Below, piece by piece: positions 51,030 through 62,693 of a stretch of DNA of 64,000 nucleotides (position 1 is its first letter; each line of letters opens with the position of its first letter). The notes below the pieces were generated by a model. It saw only the letters and a list, made by a program, of their open reading frames with translations. It was not told the DNA's origin and did no database searches. The position numbers and the translations under genes are program-made. Origin of the DNA: Lethocerus indicus (taxonomy: Eukaryota > Arthropoda > Insecta > Hemiptera > Belostomatidae); the NCBI GenBank assembly GCA_019843655.1, contig JACDQD010000006.1, positions 24,012,246 through 24,076,245 of the forward strand, given 5' to 3'.

Positions 51030-51809
51030 ATGACCTATTGCACGCGATTTCTAAGGACGACGCAGTTAGAGGTTATGTTGATGAAACCATTCGCAATTTC
51101 TAACTTCAGATCGCTTCCTTCAAGTTCAGAACATATTTCAAATGAAATTCCTAAAATAGCGAATATTTTAAGCGATGATAATAAAAGTCAGTGTCTTAAG
51201 AGATTTAAAGCTATCAAAATATCTCCAAGGAGTAAGTCCGCAGGGGAGGATATGAAGAAAGCTGCAGTACTTATCCCCTTGTGTATAGTAAACAAAGAAC
51301 TTTCTCTTCTTTATACCTTAAGAAAAGCAGATTTGAAAAGACATCGTGGACAGGTTTCCTTTCCAGGGGGTATGATGGACCCAGAGGATTTTTCATTAGA
51401 GGAAACTGCTTTGAGGGAAACAGAGGAAGAACTGGGCATTAATAGAAATTCAGTTGATGTATGGGGCTCTGGCTCTATTGTCATTGGTTTGGAATTCTGT
51501 GTTTTACCAGTGCTTGGTTACTTAGGAAGTATGGAAATAGAAAAACTGGTACCTAACCCTGATGAAGTTGAGAGTGTATTTGCAATAAGTTTAAAACATT
51601 TTTGTGATTTGAATAATTGTAAGTTTACACAATTCCGAGTTGGAAAGGACAAAGGTTATGTTTTACCTGCCTATATTAATACTCAGTATAGAATCTGGGG
51701 AATAACAGCTTTAATTACCCATATTGTACTGACCTCATTACTTCCAAATCATTATAAACATAAATTAGAGTACAAAAGGCCCATAGTATTGAGTGGCCCT
51801 GTATTATGA
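51030..51809 (+). CDS. NUDT8: Nudix hydrolase, NUDT8/CoA-pyrophosphatase type
   Basis: Nudix hydrolases of this branch cleave CoA and its derivatives to phosphopantetheine and 3',5'-ADP. The gene is a single exon of 259 residues. The N-terminal 30 residues are basic with hydrophobic stretches and could be a mitochondrial presequence. At residues 105-137 lie HRGQVSFPGG, the CoA-type upstream motif, then the Nudix box GGMMDPEDFSLEETALRE and TEEELGI with catalytic Glu residues intact. The C-terminal half has YVLPAYINTQYRIWGITALI, also typical (G-x-T-A after the loop). A second in-frame Met at residue 16 could be an internal start. An AATAAA lies about 40 bases after the stop. Confidence 0.93.
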   Translation: MTYCTRFLRTTQLEVMLMKPFAISNFRSLPSSSEHISNEIPKIANILSDDNKSQCLKRFKAIKISPRSKSAGEDMKKAAVLIPLCIVNKELSLLYTLRKADLKRHRGQVSFPGGMMDPEDFSLEETALRETEEELGINRNSVDVWGSGSIVIGLEFCVLPVLGYLGSMEIEKLVPNPDEVESVFAISLKHFCDLNNCKFTQFRVGKDKGYVLPAYINTQYRIWGITALITHIVLTSLLPNHYKHKLEYKRPIVLSGPVL

Positions 51810-52572
51810 TAAATTATTGTTTATAAAGTAATTTTTTAGAAATTATAATAAACATTATTTATATTCTCCAAAAAAGTGAGATTTAAAATGAATCGTCAAA
51901 TGAAATAATTCCTGTAAATCTTGTTTACCTTTCCAAATATGAAACGTGTGGCTGTACAGTATACCTATCATGTGATTTAAATTATATATAAAGGAATTAG
52001 TTACAACCCATTTGAGGCTATGGATTCAGACAAACTTTAATATAATAAACATTTATATTCAAACTGTGTATTTATTAGATTTAACTTCACTCATTTATTT
52101 AACACAAAATAAATTTATATTCTTATTTGTTATATGATTTATTTCACCTGTTGCCCAACTACAATACTCCAACAGCTTATGCATTGATATTAGTTAAAAT
52201 TATACAAAAAATTATAATAATATTGATGTACCAATAAGATATATATGTTCGTATGTAAAAGAATGTCCATTTATTTTCTGATGCTTTTACACAAACTTAC
52301 ATGATTTAATACAACTAATAAATAATAATTGGTACTTCAATGCCAAAAAGGCCACACTGTAAACATGCAGTAACCTTACTATAACCTCCCCCTGATAAGA
52401 CAAGGCTATTGTTATCACCATTGCTTAATAGAAGCTATTAAGAAGGCAAATACCTTGGAATTTTCCAAAAACAGAAGGAGATGCTTTTCATAATTTGTAA
52501 GAAATGGGCATTAAGCACCCTCAAAAAGAAACTGAAATAGGGCACAAGATGTCTACATTATAATAATTCATT
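51810..52572. other. Convergent intergenic stretch
   Basis: Holds the 3' ends of the Nudix gene (+) and Arp5 (-). AT-rich, no coding exon or RNA gene seen. Confidence 0.45.
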
Positions 52573-53862
52573 TTAAACAATATCTATTTCTATATCTTCC
52601 TGGTGAGACGTATTGCTATTTGGTAAAGTTTCAATGACACTAAGAGGTAGTGGTGAAGGAATATATATATTAGATGCAGCATGATCTTTCAGGTATTCAC
52701 CACCCTTTTCTTGATATTCTTGTCTAGTAACTAAGTATTTTTTAAGGGTTTCATTGTCAATAGCTAGATCTCTAGCTCCTAACCATGCATTTAGCGAAGG
52801 TTCTGCAGATATTCTGATTTCCAAATGAGAACCAAAAGGTCTAAGAGCTGTTATTTCTTTCACAAGACGTTCCCGAAGTCCTGGGATCCTCGATGCACCA
52901 CCAGTCAGATAGATATCAGATGCCAACTGTGAGGCAGTATCATCATCGTAACTCTTCAGAACATAGTCTATTGTGTCAGCGAGTCCAGCTTGGGATGAGC
53001 CTACTAAAGATGGCTGAAATAATACTTCAGGAGCTCTAATTCTCTCTACTCCTACGTGGAGTCTGTGTGCCTCTCCTGCTTCTTCTACATTACTACCATT
53101 CTCGCCATTTGTGGAGAAGCCAGGATCATGTGCCCTCAAAACTTGTTCTAGTTCCATTAGTTTTTCTGCTTCTCCTTCACTGTCACTATCTCCACCCTCC
53201 TGCAAATGTCCAATACAAAAATTTAATTACCGAGCTAGAAAGGGAATAAATTCATTATAATAGGTAATGAATCACAATCAAAAATCTACCTTATTTATCG
53301 CCTTATAAACATCCCAATCTTCATCACGCATTCCAAAATCATCATCTCTTTTTTCATTACGAGCAAGTTGATTGATTAACCTCATTCGCTCCAATGAAGC
53401 AGGAGTTCTTCTCTTTGCCATCTCTTGCCTTCGTTGCCTACGTAAAGCACGTTTCTCCAAAAGTTCTTCACTATAATAAACACATTCCTTACAATGAAAT
53501 ACTGAATTATAACAAATATATTGGTCTAGAGATCATTAGTTCAGGCTAATCCAAAATATATGGATGAATTCTTTCATTCAGATAAAAAACATAACTTCCA
53601 CAAATGAAATATTTAACAAAAAATACTTAGAATGCATAAACAATGCATAAATCTTTAGTGTAAACTCAAAATGAATCAATTAATAGAATTTGGAGAGGAA
53701 AAAAGAAAAAACGTAGGCACCCCAAAAAATGAGGAAAGGATAGGAATCCAACTGAAATGTATGTAGTATAGAAATACTTTTGGAACTATAGCAGCTATAA
53801 TTCGATTATAATAACTGCAATTGAAAGAAAAAATGCTGATAGTTCAAGATTCACAACATAGG

Positions 53863-53949
<87 letters not shown>

Positions 53950-56549
53950 TATTTATTTGTTTTTTATTTAATGCTCTATTACCGTTTCTTACGGACGCCT
54001 GCAACCCAACTTTTAAAATCTTCTTCATCCTTTGGAGTTTGAAACTGTTTCATTATTTTTTGCTTTGGTTCCTGAAAAATATTAAATAATTTATACATAC
54101 CCACATTACATATACAACAGTGAATAGAAAAATGTTAACAGCAGACCTCTGAGATAGGATCTTCTGTAGTATTTGCTGCAACTATCTTTTGTCTCGTACG
54201 TTCAATTCTAACTTGTATTTGACCTATCATTTTGGGCAACTCTTCACTGCTGCCTAGACCAAAATCCTTAAGTGCACTCTGAAAAGCATAGAATAATTAT
54301 TTTTATGGAAGGAAAAATACTAGTATTTCACTAAAACAAAGGATTATATTGATGTAGCCTTTTGTCTGTCCATAAGACTGGCTTAAATACCAATTTATTA
54401 TTTTAAATTGAATTTAATTTATCCCAATCATAGTTAGGAATAGTAAGCAAATGTAATTCAAACTTTAGATATCAGAATTGTGTATTACATCTACACAAGA
54501 GTATGTATGCATATTCACAAATTTTTTAGTATAATCAGAAATGTATTCTAGTGTTTTACAAATTATATTATATTGACACTAATGTTCATAACGACTATCA
54601 ATTTGGCTAATAAAATTATAATACATAAATGTAATAGAATTATAAATATGATAAGCTCACTTGGAATTCTGCTTCCTCTCCTTCTTCCTGGAGATCTTGT
54701 ATGGCTAATAACTGATTAAGTTGTTCTTCATCTTCTGCCAGCTAAATGTACAATTTAGACATTTTATAACTGGGTAGAGCATTAAAATTATAAAGCAAAT
54801 AAAAATATAAATTAATGCAGATCACATATTTAGTAACATGGTGTAAAAATAGTTTCTATAAACAACAAAATATATGTATTAGACAAAAAATAAAGTTGCC
54901 CAAATAATAATAAAATCTGGCCATGTAATTAAATTGATATGGAATTACCTTTTCCTCACGTTTACGAGCATTTATTTCAGTAAGACGCCGTGCCAATTCT
55001 CTTCTCCTTTCCCTTTGCTGTTCAGGAGTTAGACCAAGAGAGCCACTACTTCCAGCAGAATAGGGGAGCTGAATGCACAGGACATTGTTATCATAATAAT
55101 CTGCATCTGACCAATAATTCAGCTCACTCTGGTAATCTTCAACAATTTTGCAGTGTTCATGCAACAATTCCTGCAGAAAATAAGTGAAAAAAATGTTTAA
55201 TGTGTTAAAATAATAATAATTGACTGATTATATTTCTAGAATTATTTTTATGTTCCTTCAGTTATGTTTAAGAGTTGTTTATATGCCCCTTCATACAAAA
55301 TATTATTGGATACGATATGAGAAATGTTCTTTTAATCAGAATTATAATAATGTCTAAACATGTCCAGAAACTTAAACAAAATAGTGAACCAATATATTCA
55401 ATGCACCTCCGCTCTCGATAAAGTCACTGCAGCAAAATGGGCAGGATACTTGAGCTGGAGAAGCCTATGGAGATAAGTAGTAATGTGACTGCCACCAATG
55501 TCCATTCGCCGAGCATGATGAGGATCAGCTTTACCTTGGATAACAGGAATCACATGAGTACTGTGATAGCCACAACACACAACCAGACCAGTTCTACATG
55601 GGTTACCATCACAATCTCGATTGTAGCTCAAGAGTGAGTCGACTCCATAAAAGACACCAGGAACACCGTAACATTCAAACAGCAATTCTGACATCACTGT
55701 AAAATTAAATATATATACACTACTAACAAAAGACTTCTATACCATTCCTATATAATTCAGTAACAGATTATTGTTATACTCATACAATCTACTTTTTATT
55801 AGTTAGATTAAATATAATACAAACATTTCAAAAAAAATGTCTACACGTTATAATGCTCTAGCAATATTTCAGATTTTATGCATGTTTTTCTAATATTACT
55901 TACACATCCTACAATAATTTGGATTCAGAAAAGCTTCTGTCATAATAATGGGATGATTAACACTCCCTTCAGTATCAATTCCCAAATGAGTAAAGGTGTA
56001 GTTAAGAATATGTTCCTGTACCTCATAATGTGTGACAATGTTACGGTCAAACTGTGTTTTTAACTGGAATCTCACGGCTTCTATGTTTGTTATATCGTTA
56101 CCTACTTGTGTTTCACCATCCTAAAAATTAGTCACAATAAGATTTATTTATTATTTAATTCAGTTTAATGTACATAGTGGCCCACAACTCATAAAACCCT
56201 ATAACAAAAATGCTTTAACTTAGATGATACTCCAATGAAAAGCTCAAGAAATAATTGGCACCTTTTTTCCTCTTTCCTTTCTAGGCTTTGCAATAACGTT
56301 CTTGAAAACTAGTTGAGGTTTCACAGATGTTGCCCAACCCACCCTGGAGTTATAAGAACCTAAAATATTTATTTTTTAACGGCATGCTATACTGAAATTT
56401 CATATAAAAACTGAATAAAAACTGCAAATATGTAACTGATACAAACCATTGTCAATTACTAAAGGCACCCCGCCAGTTTTTATACTATCTGTGTACACAT
56501 GTATTGTATCAGGAACTGTTTTAACGTCTTTAAACTGTAAAATCTCCAT
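52573..56549 (-). CDS. Arp5: Actin-related protein 5, INO80 chromatin remodeller subunit
   Basis: Arp5 with Ies6 forms the INO80 module that grips the nucleosome. Ten exons from high to low: 56447-56549, 56262-56359, 55904-56120, 55407-55696, 54949-55170, 54661-54741, 54147-54278, 53983-54071, 53290-53470, 52573-53199; total 2040 bases, or 679 residues, all in phase (human about 607). The actin fold is split: [17 protein letters not shown] (phosphate loop 1), then [34 protein letters not shown] (phosphate loop 2), and after a long charged insert [16 protein letters not shown] (adenosine motif) and [11 protein letters not shown]. The insert ([38 protein letters not shown]) is the Arp5-specific helical segment. 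It is head-to-head with PRMT9. Confidence 0.96.
53864..53944. repeat. (TA)n microsatellite
   Basis: About 80 bases of uninterrupted TA, the longest in the window. It sits only about 38 bases downstream of the donor of Arp5 exon 8 on the minus strand. Confidence 0.96.
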
Positions 56550-57485
56550 GATTTAGAATAACAAACACACTTATAAGAAATGTGTTATTATAACGAAGTC
56601 TCTATTGAAATAAATACAGAGTAAAAGTCCTCTTATTCTATAATTACAACGACAATACTTTTGAAATAATGTAACAGGTTAGGGTTAAAATCTTTAAAAA
56701 TATAAACAAATCGTGAAGGTTATATTGAAAAAATAAGATGTAATTCATCGAAAATAAAATTTTTTTTTCGATTCTAGAATGTATACAATTTATTTACACT
56801 ATATTCGTAATTAATTTCCTTCAATAATTCTACGTGATATATACAACGTTTTCGTCATCCATATGTTTGACTCACCCATGAGTTTTAGATTTATTATTTA
56901 ACAAAAATAAATAATTCACATGTCTTCATGAAACTAAATTCATGGGTTCAGCAAATAATGTAATTTGTGTTTATATCAAAATAGTTTCACTTTTGTTTCA
57001 AGCTACGTCAATATTGTATACTTCAATACAAAGGTACTACCATAAATACGGTATAAACTTCAGATGATAAAAGTCAAATAATTTATCACGATTAAATTAA
57101 TTTAGAGAAATGTTAAAATGGTTTATGAAATAATGAAGCTCTGAGAACTGATGATCAATGTAATATATAAATGCAACTGAGGAAACTCAACACGATTTGT
57201 CTGTCACGACGAGGCATAGGTCTTCGTTACTAAACTTAACATAGCATTTTAATTAACATTTTAATAGACTCCCACTATCAATTCTGGTTTTGGAATTATT
57301 TTCAATCATAATTTATTTTCGTTGGTTTAGTAACGCTCAGTTAATCTTTGAATGTGGACATGGATATTTTCGGATCAATATGACTAGCTTCATACTGACA
57401 CTTTATTCGAAAAACTATTTTGAAAATTTTTAATTTTGTGTAATTAGTAAAGTGGGTCATGCTAGTTTTTTAAAGCCGATATAGT
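56550..57485. promoter_or_regulatory. Divergent promoter region of Arp5 and PRMT9
   Basis: 936 bases between the two start codons. AT-rich with scattered CG; no clear TATA box. No further exon is seen. Confidence 0.4.
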
Positions 57486-60400
57486 ATGAATAATCTAGCT
57501 GTTCAGGATGTAGTAGGCCGCTCCAAGCAATTAGCTCAGTTATGTTTTGAAAAAGGAAACTACGGGAAATCTTTTGCTCATCTCTTAGTGGCATTAAAAT
57601 TGGATCCCGAGTGTAAAAACGAATTCAAACAGTTTTTCTCATCCGTTTTGTGTATGTATCTCAAATATACATTAGTTGAGGTTATGATTTTTTGGGAGTT
57701 AAATACTACTATATTTTATATTTTTAGGTGCTTGGGGAAAAATTCTGGAATCGCAGGGACGTTTTACCGATCTGTTTAAATGTTATGACACTGCTACTGA
57801 TATTTTTCCAGAGAATGAAGTGGTATTGACAAATTTAGGAGCTCATCTATTAAGGTGAATAATGTTTTCTCAATCCACACGTGAGAGACAGTTTATTTCC
57901 TGGTTTTCCATATTATCAAAACATTTAATTGGCAATAAGTGGAAAAAATTGTTTATTAAAATTATTTTAAATTTAGAAGCTGTTAATGTTGGTTTGAAAC
58001 CTTCGTTGCTATGGGATTTTGGCCCAGAGGTTAATGAGAGCATTTTAAATTCACTCCTCTCTGACCTGAAGTTAAACTTTTTTCTTCATCCTTATATAAA
58101 TATTGTTATTATTGACTGTGATAAATTTATTTGTAACTTCGGTTGTATAACCCAAGTATTGTCTAATGTACAGGGTGTTACTTTCATTGATATTAGTAGC
58201 GATTTAAAAGAACCTCAGGATGTTCAATTGAACTGTATAAATGAAATTATAATAATGTGTAATTCTGTGCTTGAACAAATAATAACCTTTAAAGCAGGGA
58301 ACTCAACCATAAAACTTGAGTATGATGTTGATTGGTGTATTCCAACTTTATTTGGAATTATGCTTGGATACCCTATAGTTTACTGGTACAAATCTGGTTC
58401 AGTTAATAACTGCCTCTCTTTTGTACCGCTCACTGTCTGTACAGTACTGTTAAAAGTGTCAAATTGTAAGAATGACTTGGAAGTGTTTTCATTCAGCTTT
58501 CCCTCACAATTAGAAAATAATCTGATCCAGTGTATTGAAAAATGGTTTCTGTTAATCAATGAGAAAGAGAGAATTAAAGACAGTTTGGTACTAAGGAAGA
58601 CATGTGTTTCATTACCATTAGTTTTGTTATGAATTTTTTGTGGCTTTTAGTTATAACACCTGACAGATTATATTTGAAACATGCTATAGGGATACTTTTT
58701 TTTGTAATTTTTATTTAAGAATTGTATATTGAAATTAATTGCATAATTATATTGTAAAAAAGAGCAATAAAATTATAGTGAATTTATTAATTTAAATTTT
58801 ATTTATGTAATACCATTTCCATAGACTTCAGAACTTAGAAAAACATACTGTGGTTTTTTAAGCTAAGAATTATGTTAAACTAGTTTAGATCAAGCTTGAA
58901 GCTCTGAGTATGTTTATAGTACTCAGGTGCTGAGTAGCTTGTTAATACCTAGCAAAACAAAATTTATTCTACACAATCTTTGTTATGTATATGAAAAAAT
59001 AAAAAGCAGATTAATTTATTTAGTTATCCACTTTTAAAAATTTGTACAGTTATACAATTATTTTTTAGTATACATACAAACATTAATTTATTTTTGTTTA
59101 CTAAATGTTTCAAAATGTTTCCCTTTTAGGCTGCGACATTATAATGAGGCACAGCATTATTTTGAAGAAGCTCTGAAAGTTAATTATAATTATTTACCTG
59201 CATATCGCAACTTGCAAAATGTGAACAATTGTTTAGTTGAACGCTGGCACTACAGAATGTTAAATGATTGTAACAGAAATGAAGCTTTTCGGAAAGCAAT
59301 ACACAAGAAAATTCAGAAGGGTTTTAAATCTATGTTAGACATTGGGACTGGATCTGGTCTGCTCAGGTAGCATAAATTATTTGAATGTGTAAAATATTTT
59401 ATTACTTTCATGCTAATGAATTGTTACATGCATATGAAAATATATGTGAATCTATCTTTAGTACTTTTTTCATATGCAGTAACAGGCCTTCTTGATAAAA
59501 CAAATAAGTCATATCATTACAAATACATTTTTTCATTAAAAGTAAAATAATTGTTTTTTATTTAATATTAAATTCATATAAAAAATATTATATTTTGATT
59601 CTAGCCTGTATGCCAGGGAAGGGGGCGCAAAGTACTTATATGCCTGTGATTATTCAAAAACAATGATAGATATTGCTAATAAAGTTATGTGTGCCAATGG
59701 TTGTAATAGTATAAAACTGATAAACAAATTATCAGACAACTTAAAAATTCCTGAGGATATCCCAAGCAGGTAATTAAACTTTATTCAATCATTTTATTAA
59801 GTTTAACTATTCTGTTAAATATTTTATTTTTATAGTGTTGATTTATATAATAATTGACCATTCCTTTTTATTATTTACAGATTATCTTTCGTTGTTACTG
59901 AAACTGTGGATGCTGGGTTATTGGGAGAACATATTTTACAAACTGTGTTAAATGCATGGGAAAATTTACTAATACCTCAAAATGGTGATAGCTGTATGAA
60001 TAAACGTGTTGTGCCACATGGAGCAATTTTATATATGACTCCAATAGAATGTACCCATATTGGAAGAAAGAAAAATGTCTTTCAGAAGAGAGGAAGACAG
60101 CGGGAATTTTTGAACAGAATTGATAATATTATTATTGAGGCTTCTTCATTAAAAAGTTTCCCTAGTGAACCATATGATACAGAAAATCTGAAACTAGTTT
60201 CTGATGGTTATATCCTTTTATCAGAAACTAAACAAGCTTTTCACTTTGACTTTAATGACCCATTGAGTATAAAAAAATATATCTGTGATGGAGTTTCACA
60301 GAGGTTATCCTTTATGTGTACAACATCTGGGTACATTGATGCTATTGCTGTATGGTTTGATTTATTAGTAGATGATGAAATACATTTAAGTACATCACCA

Positions 60401-61763
60401 AAAAACAGTCAAGAAAGCTGTTGGGATCAAGCAGTGTTCCTAAATCATGATTTCTTATTTGTTGAAAAAGGAATGCCAATTGAGGTAATTGCTACATTCG
60501 ATGGTGGAAAATTGTCCATTAGTGTAAATGATGTACAGCGTCATGAAGAACTTTTGTCCAAAGATGGAAATAAACCAAAGAAGATTGATGTAACCTGTCA
60601 GTCCAGTATAAAGTTTATTGTATCTGATAGTATAATTGCATTTTTAAACAATGAACCATTAATTGAAGCATTGGTTGGGGCCAAAAAATCTTTTTGTAAT
60701 AAAAAAAAGAAAATTATGAAAATTCTTGATTTATCTCCAGTTCCAATTTTGGGTTTATTATTAGGAAAGGAGCTTGGGAGTGAAGTTACTTGTTTTGTAA
60801 AGAGTGAAACCGATATTGATTTTATATCTGATATTTTACAAAAAAATGATATGAAACCAACTTCGGTGGAATTTAAATTATATGATGAATTGTCAACTTT
60901 TTCTTGTGATGAAATTAAATATGATGTTGCTTTTCCTAATTTATTTGAGCTAACAGGTGAGTTGAATGAGGATGTTCTGGACTTCATTCCTAAAATATGG
61001 TAAGTGTATATATTCTCACTTGACTTACTATATTCAATTAACTTGGTTTTTATTAACTGTATACCTCCTTTATAAACATTCTACAGCAAATTTTTTTTTA
61101 GTTTGTATTTTTTCACAGGAAATGCTTAAATGATGATTCAGTTATTTTACCATCTTACATTGATGTATTTGTACAGTTGGTCCATTCTGAATGGTTAAGC
61201 AAATGCTCTATAGTACAAAATGAAAGTCTTAACAATGAATTTTTGGTAGCAACATTTATTAATAATTTCAAGGTGATCTAGTCATTTAATATTAAAAGAA
61301 AAGTGTATGAGCTAAATATGAGTTGTATTTATTTGGTGCCATGCCATATTATTATTTGCATTACCATCATACATACTTTATATTTTTTAGTAATATCTTG
61401 TTTATTTTTCAGGTCTCTCAATGCATTGATTTAAACTTGCAGAATGTACCGTTTCAAGAGATGTCTGAAAAAGTTAGGATTTGTAAGCTTACTCTTGAAG
61501 AATTATGTAATAGTACTTCTTTAATTTTTGAAAATATTATACAGACATCAAATACTGGCTTGATAAATGCTGCTATATATTGGTTTGAATATGAGATTTG
61601 TGGTAATAAAATATCCACCTTCCAACCAAAATCACATATTAACCAAGCTGCAGAATTATTTATTCCTGCAATTCATGTCAGTGATCAAACAAATATAAAA
61701 TTGAAGTTAACATACAATCTAGGTATCCTTAGGTTTGAATTAATAAATGAATTGATTCATTAA
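57486..61763 (+). CDS. PRMT9: Protein arginine N-methyltransferase 9
   Basis: PRMT9 makes symmetric dimethylarginine on the splicing factor SF3B2. Seven exons, 57486-57651, 57728-57854, 59130-59366, 59605-59769, 59881-60999, 61119-61272, 61413-61763, total 2319 bases, or 772 residues (human 845), all in phase. Residues 1-140 hold TPR-like helices (LCFEKGNYGKSFAHLLVALK, then RHYNEAQHYFEEALKVNYNY). The SAM-binding motif I is MLDIGTGSGLLSLYA, and the post-I acidic strand is LYACDYSKTM. The double-E loop, VVTETVDAGLLGEHIL, keeps both Glu residues. The second, degenerate methyltransferase repeat fills the C-terminal half. Intron 2 (57855-59129) contains another complete gene on the same strand. 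Confidence 0.94.
57862..58632 (+). CDS. C1orf74: UPF0739 protein C1orf74 homologue (DUF4504), nested in PRMT9 intron 2
   Basis: Function unknown. One uninterrupted frame of 256 residues with normal protein composition. It resembles the C1orf74 family in LKPSLLWDFG, an INIVIIDCDKFI strand, and FGIMLGYPIVYWYKSG followed by CLSFVPLTV. The family assignment is from memory of its motifs, so moderately sure. The ATG lies seven bases after the PRMT9 exon 2 donor. If the donor is not used, PRMT9 reads AGG TGA and stops at 57856-57858, three bases before this ATG. An AATAAA at 58766-58771 gives it its own 3' end. No separate promoter is evident in the few bases before it, so it may be made from the PRMT9 promoter by intron retention and early polyadenylation. 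Confidence 0.8.
   Translation: MFSQSTRERQFISWFSILSKHLIGNKWKKLFIKIILNLEAVNVGLKPSLLWDFGPEVNESILNSLLSDLKLNFFLHPYINIVIIDCDKFICNFGCITQVLSNVQGVTFIDISSDLKEPQDVQLNCINEIIIMCNSVLEQIITFKAGNSTIKLEYDVDWCIPTLFGIMLGYPIVYWYKSGSVNNCLSFVPLTVCTVLLKVSNCKNDLEVFSFSFPSQLENNLIQCIEKWFLLINEKERIKDSLVLRKTCVSLPLVLL
58766..58771 (+). terminator. Poly(A) signal inside PRMT9 intron 2
   Basis: AATAAA 133 bases after the stop of the nested C1orf74-like gene and well before PRMT9 exon 3. Its use would end a transcript that holds PRMT9 exons 1-2 plus the nested gene. Confidence 0.5.
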
Positions 61764-62693
61764 AATAAAATTGAAATTTATTTTGATATATATATATTTT
61801 ATACTGATTCCTTTTTATTATACCGTTTATAAAGTATTTTTAACATAAACATAAATATTTGGTAAGACATTGAAATGATTAAGTATCATTTAGTGCTTTG
61901 CTTTTCAACTATTCTACAATTTAAATATTCCATTAGGAAATTAAGCATTTTTTATTTGAAAGATTGTTTTTTCATGAGCTTGATAAGCTTCCAGCTACAA
62001 TGATGGTAATTCTTTGGAACGCAACCAATTCTGAGTGGTACAAAGATCACTTTGAAAATAATTAGGGATCGTGAATTTTGTTGTGAGTATTATGTTTTTT
62101 TATTGAATAGTAGAAAAAAATTGTATAGTTTGTATAAATGTAAACTTACATTTTTACATGAAATTCTCCACTGTTTACTTAATAGTCTTAAAGTATATAA
62201 AGGGAAATATTATTGTAAACATGCTTTAATAATGAATTTATTTGTTTTAAGTAATTTAAAGTAATTATTTTAAGTTTTATTCTACTTTAAGTAATTTAAA
62301 ATAAGCATTTAAATGTGAAAATGCATAAGAATATACTCAGTGGCTTCTTATTAGTGTTTCTAATTTGTTTCAATTATTTCACTAAACATGACAATTTAGT
62401 TTTGTTAGGAAATCATGTTTATTTTATTCATTTATAGTAAGTAGCACTTACTAAATTACGTCTACTATGTAGGGGTGAGTAGTAGAAGTTTTGAGTTGGT
62501 AGAGAGAAATCCTGAATTAATTACCTTTTCTTCCGCATTTATCGCTAGTTTAGATAACCCGTAGTAAACCTCCATGGGAGGGTTCCCATTAAGTGTGGTT
62601 TTCTAGAAATGGAAGAGGTTACAACTCTCATGACCTCAGAGTGTTCAAATATTCCTTTTAGTTTGAATATGTACTATAAAGCCAATTTGAAAG
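61764..62693 (+). other. PRMT9 3' end and ZDHHC23 5' region
   Basis: An AATAAA starts four bases after the PRMT9 stop codon. From about 62450 the sequence is less AT-rich up to the next ATG at 62694 and probably holds the leader and promoter of the palmitoyltransferase. A short open frame at 62052-62264 has no protein-like features. Confidence 0.4.

Noticed and set aside
53795..54042. Open frames encoding alternating Tyr-Ile runs
   Set aside because: They are translations of the TA microsatellite.
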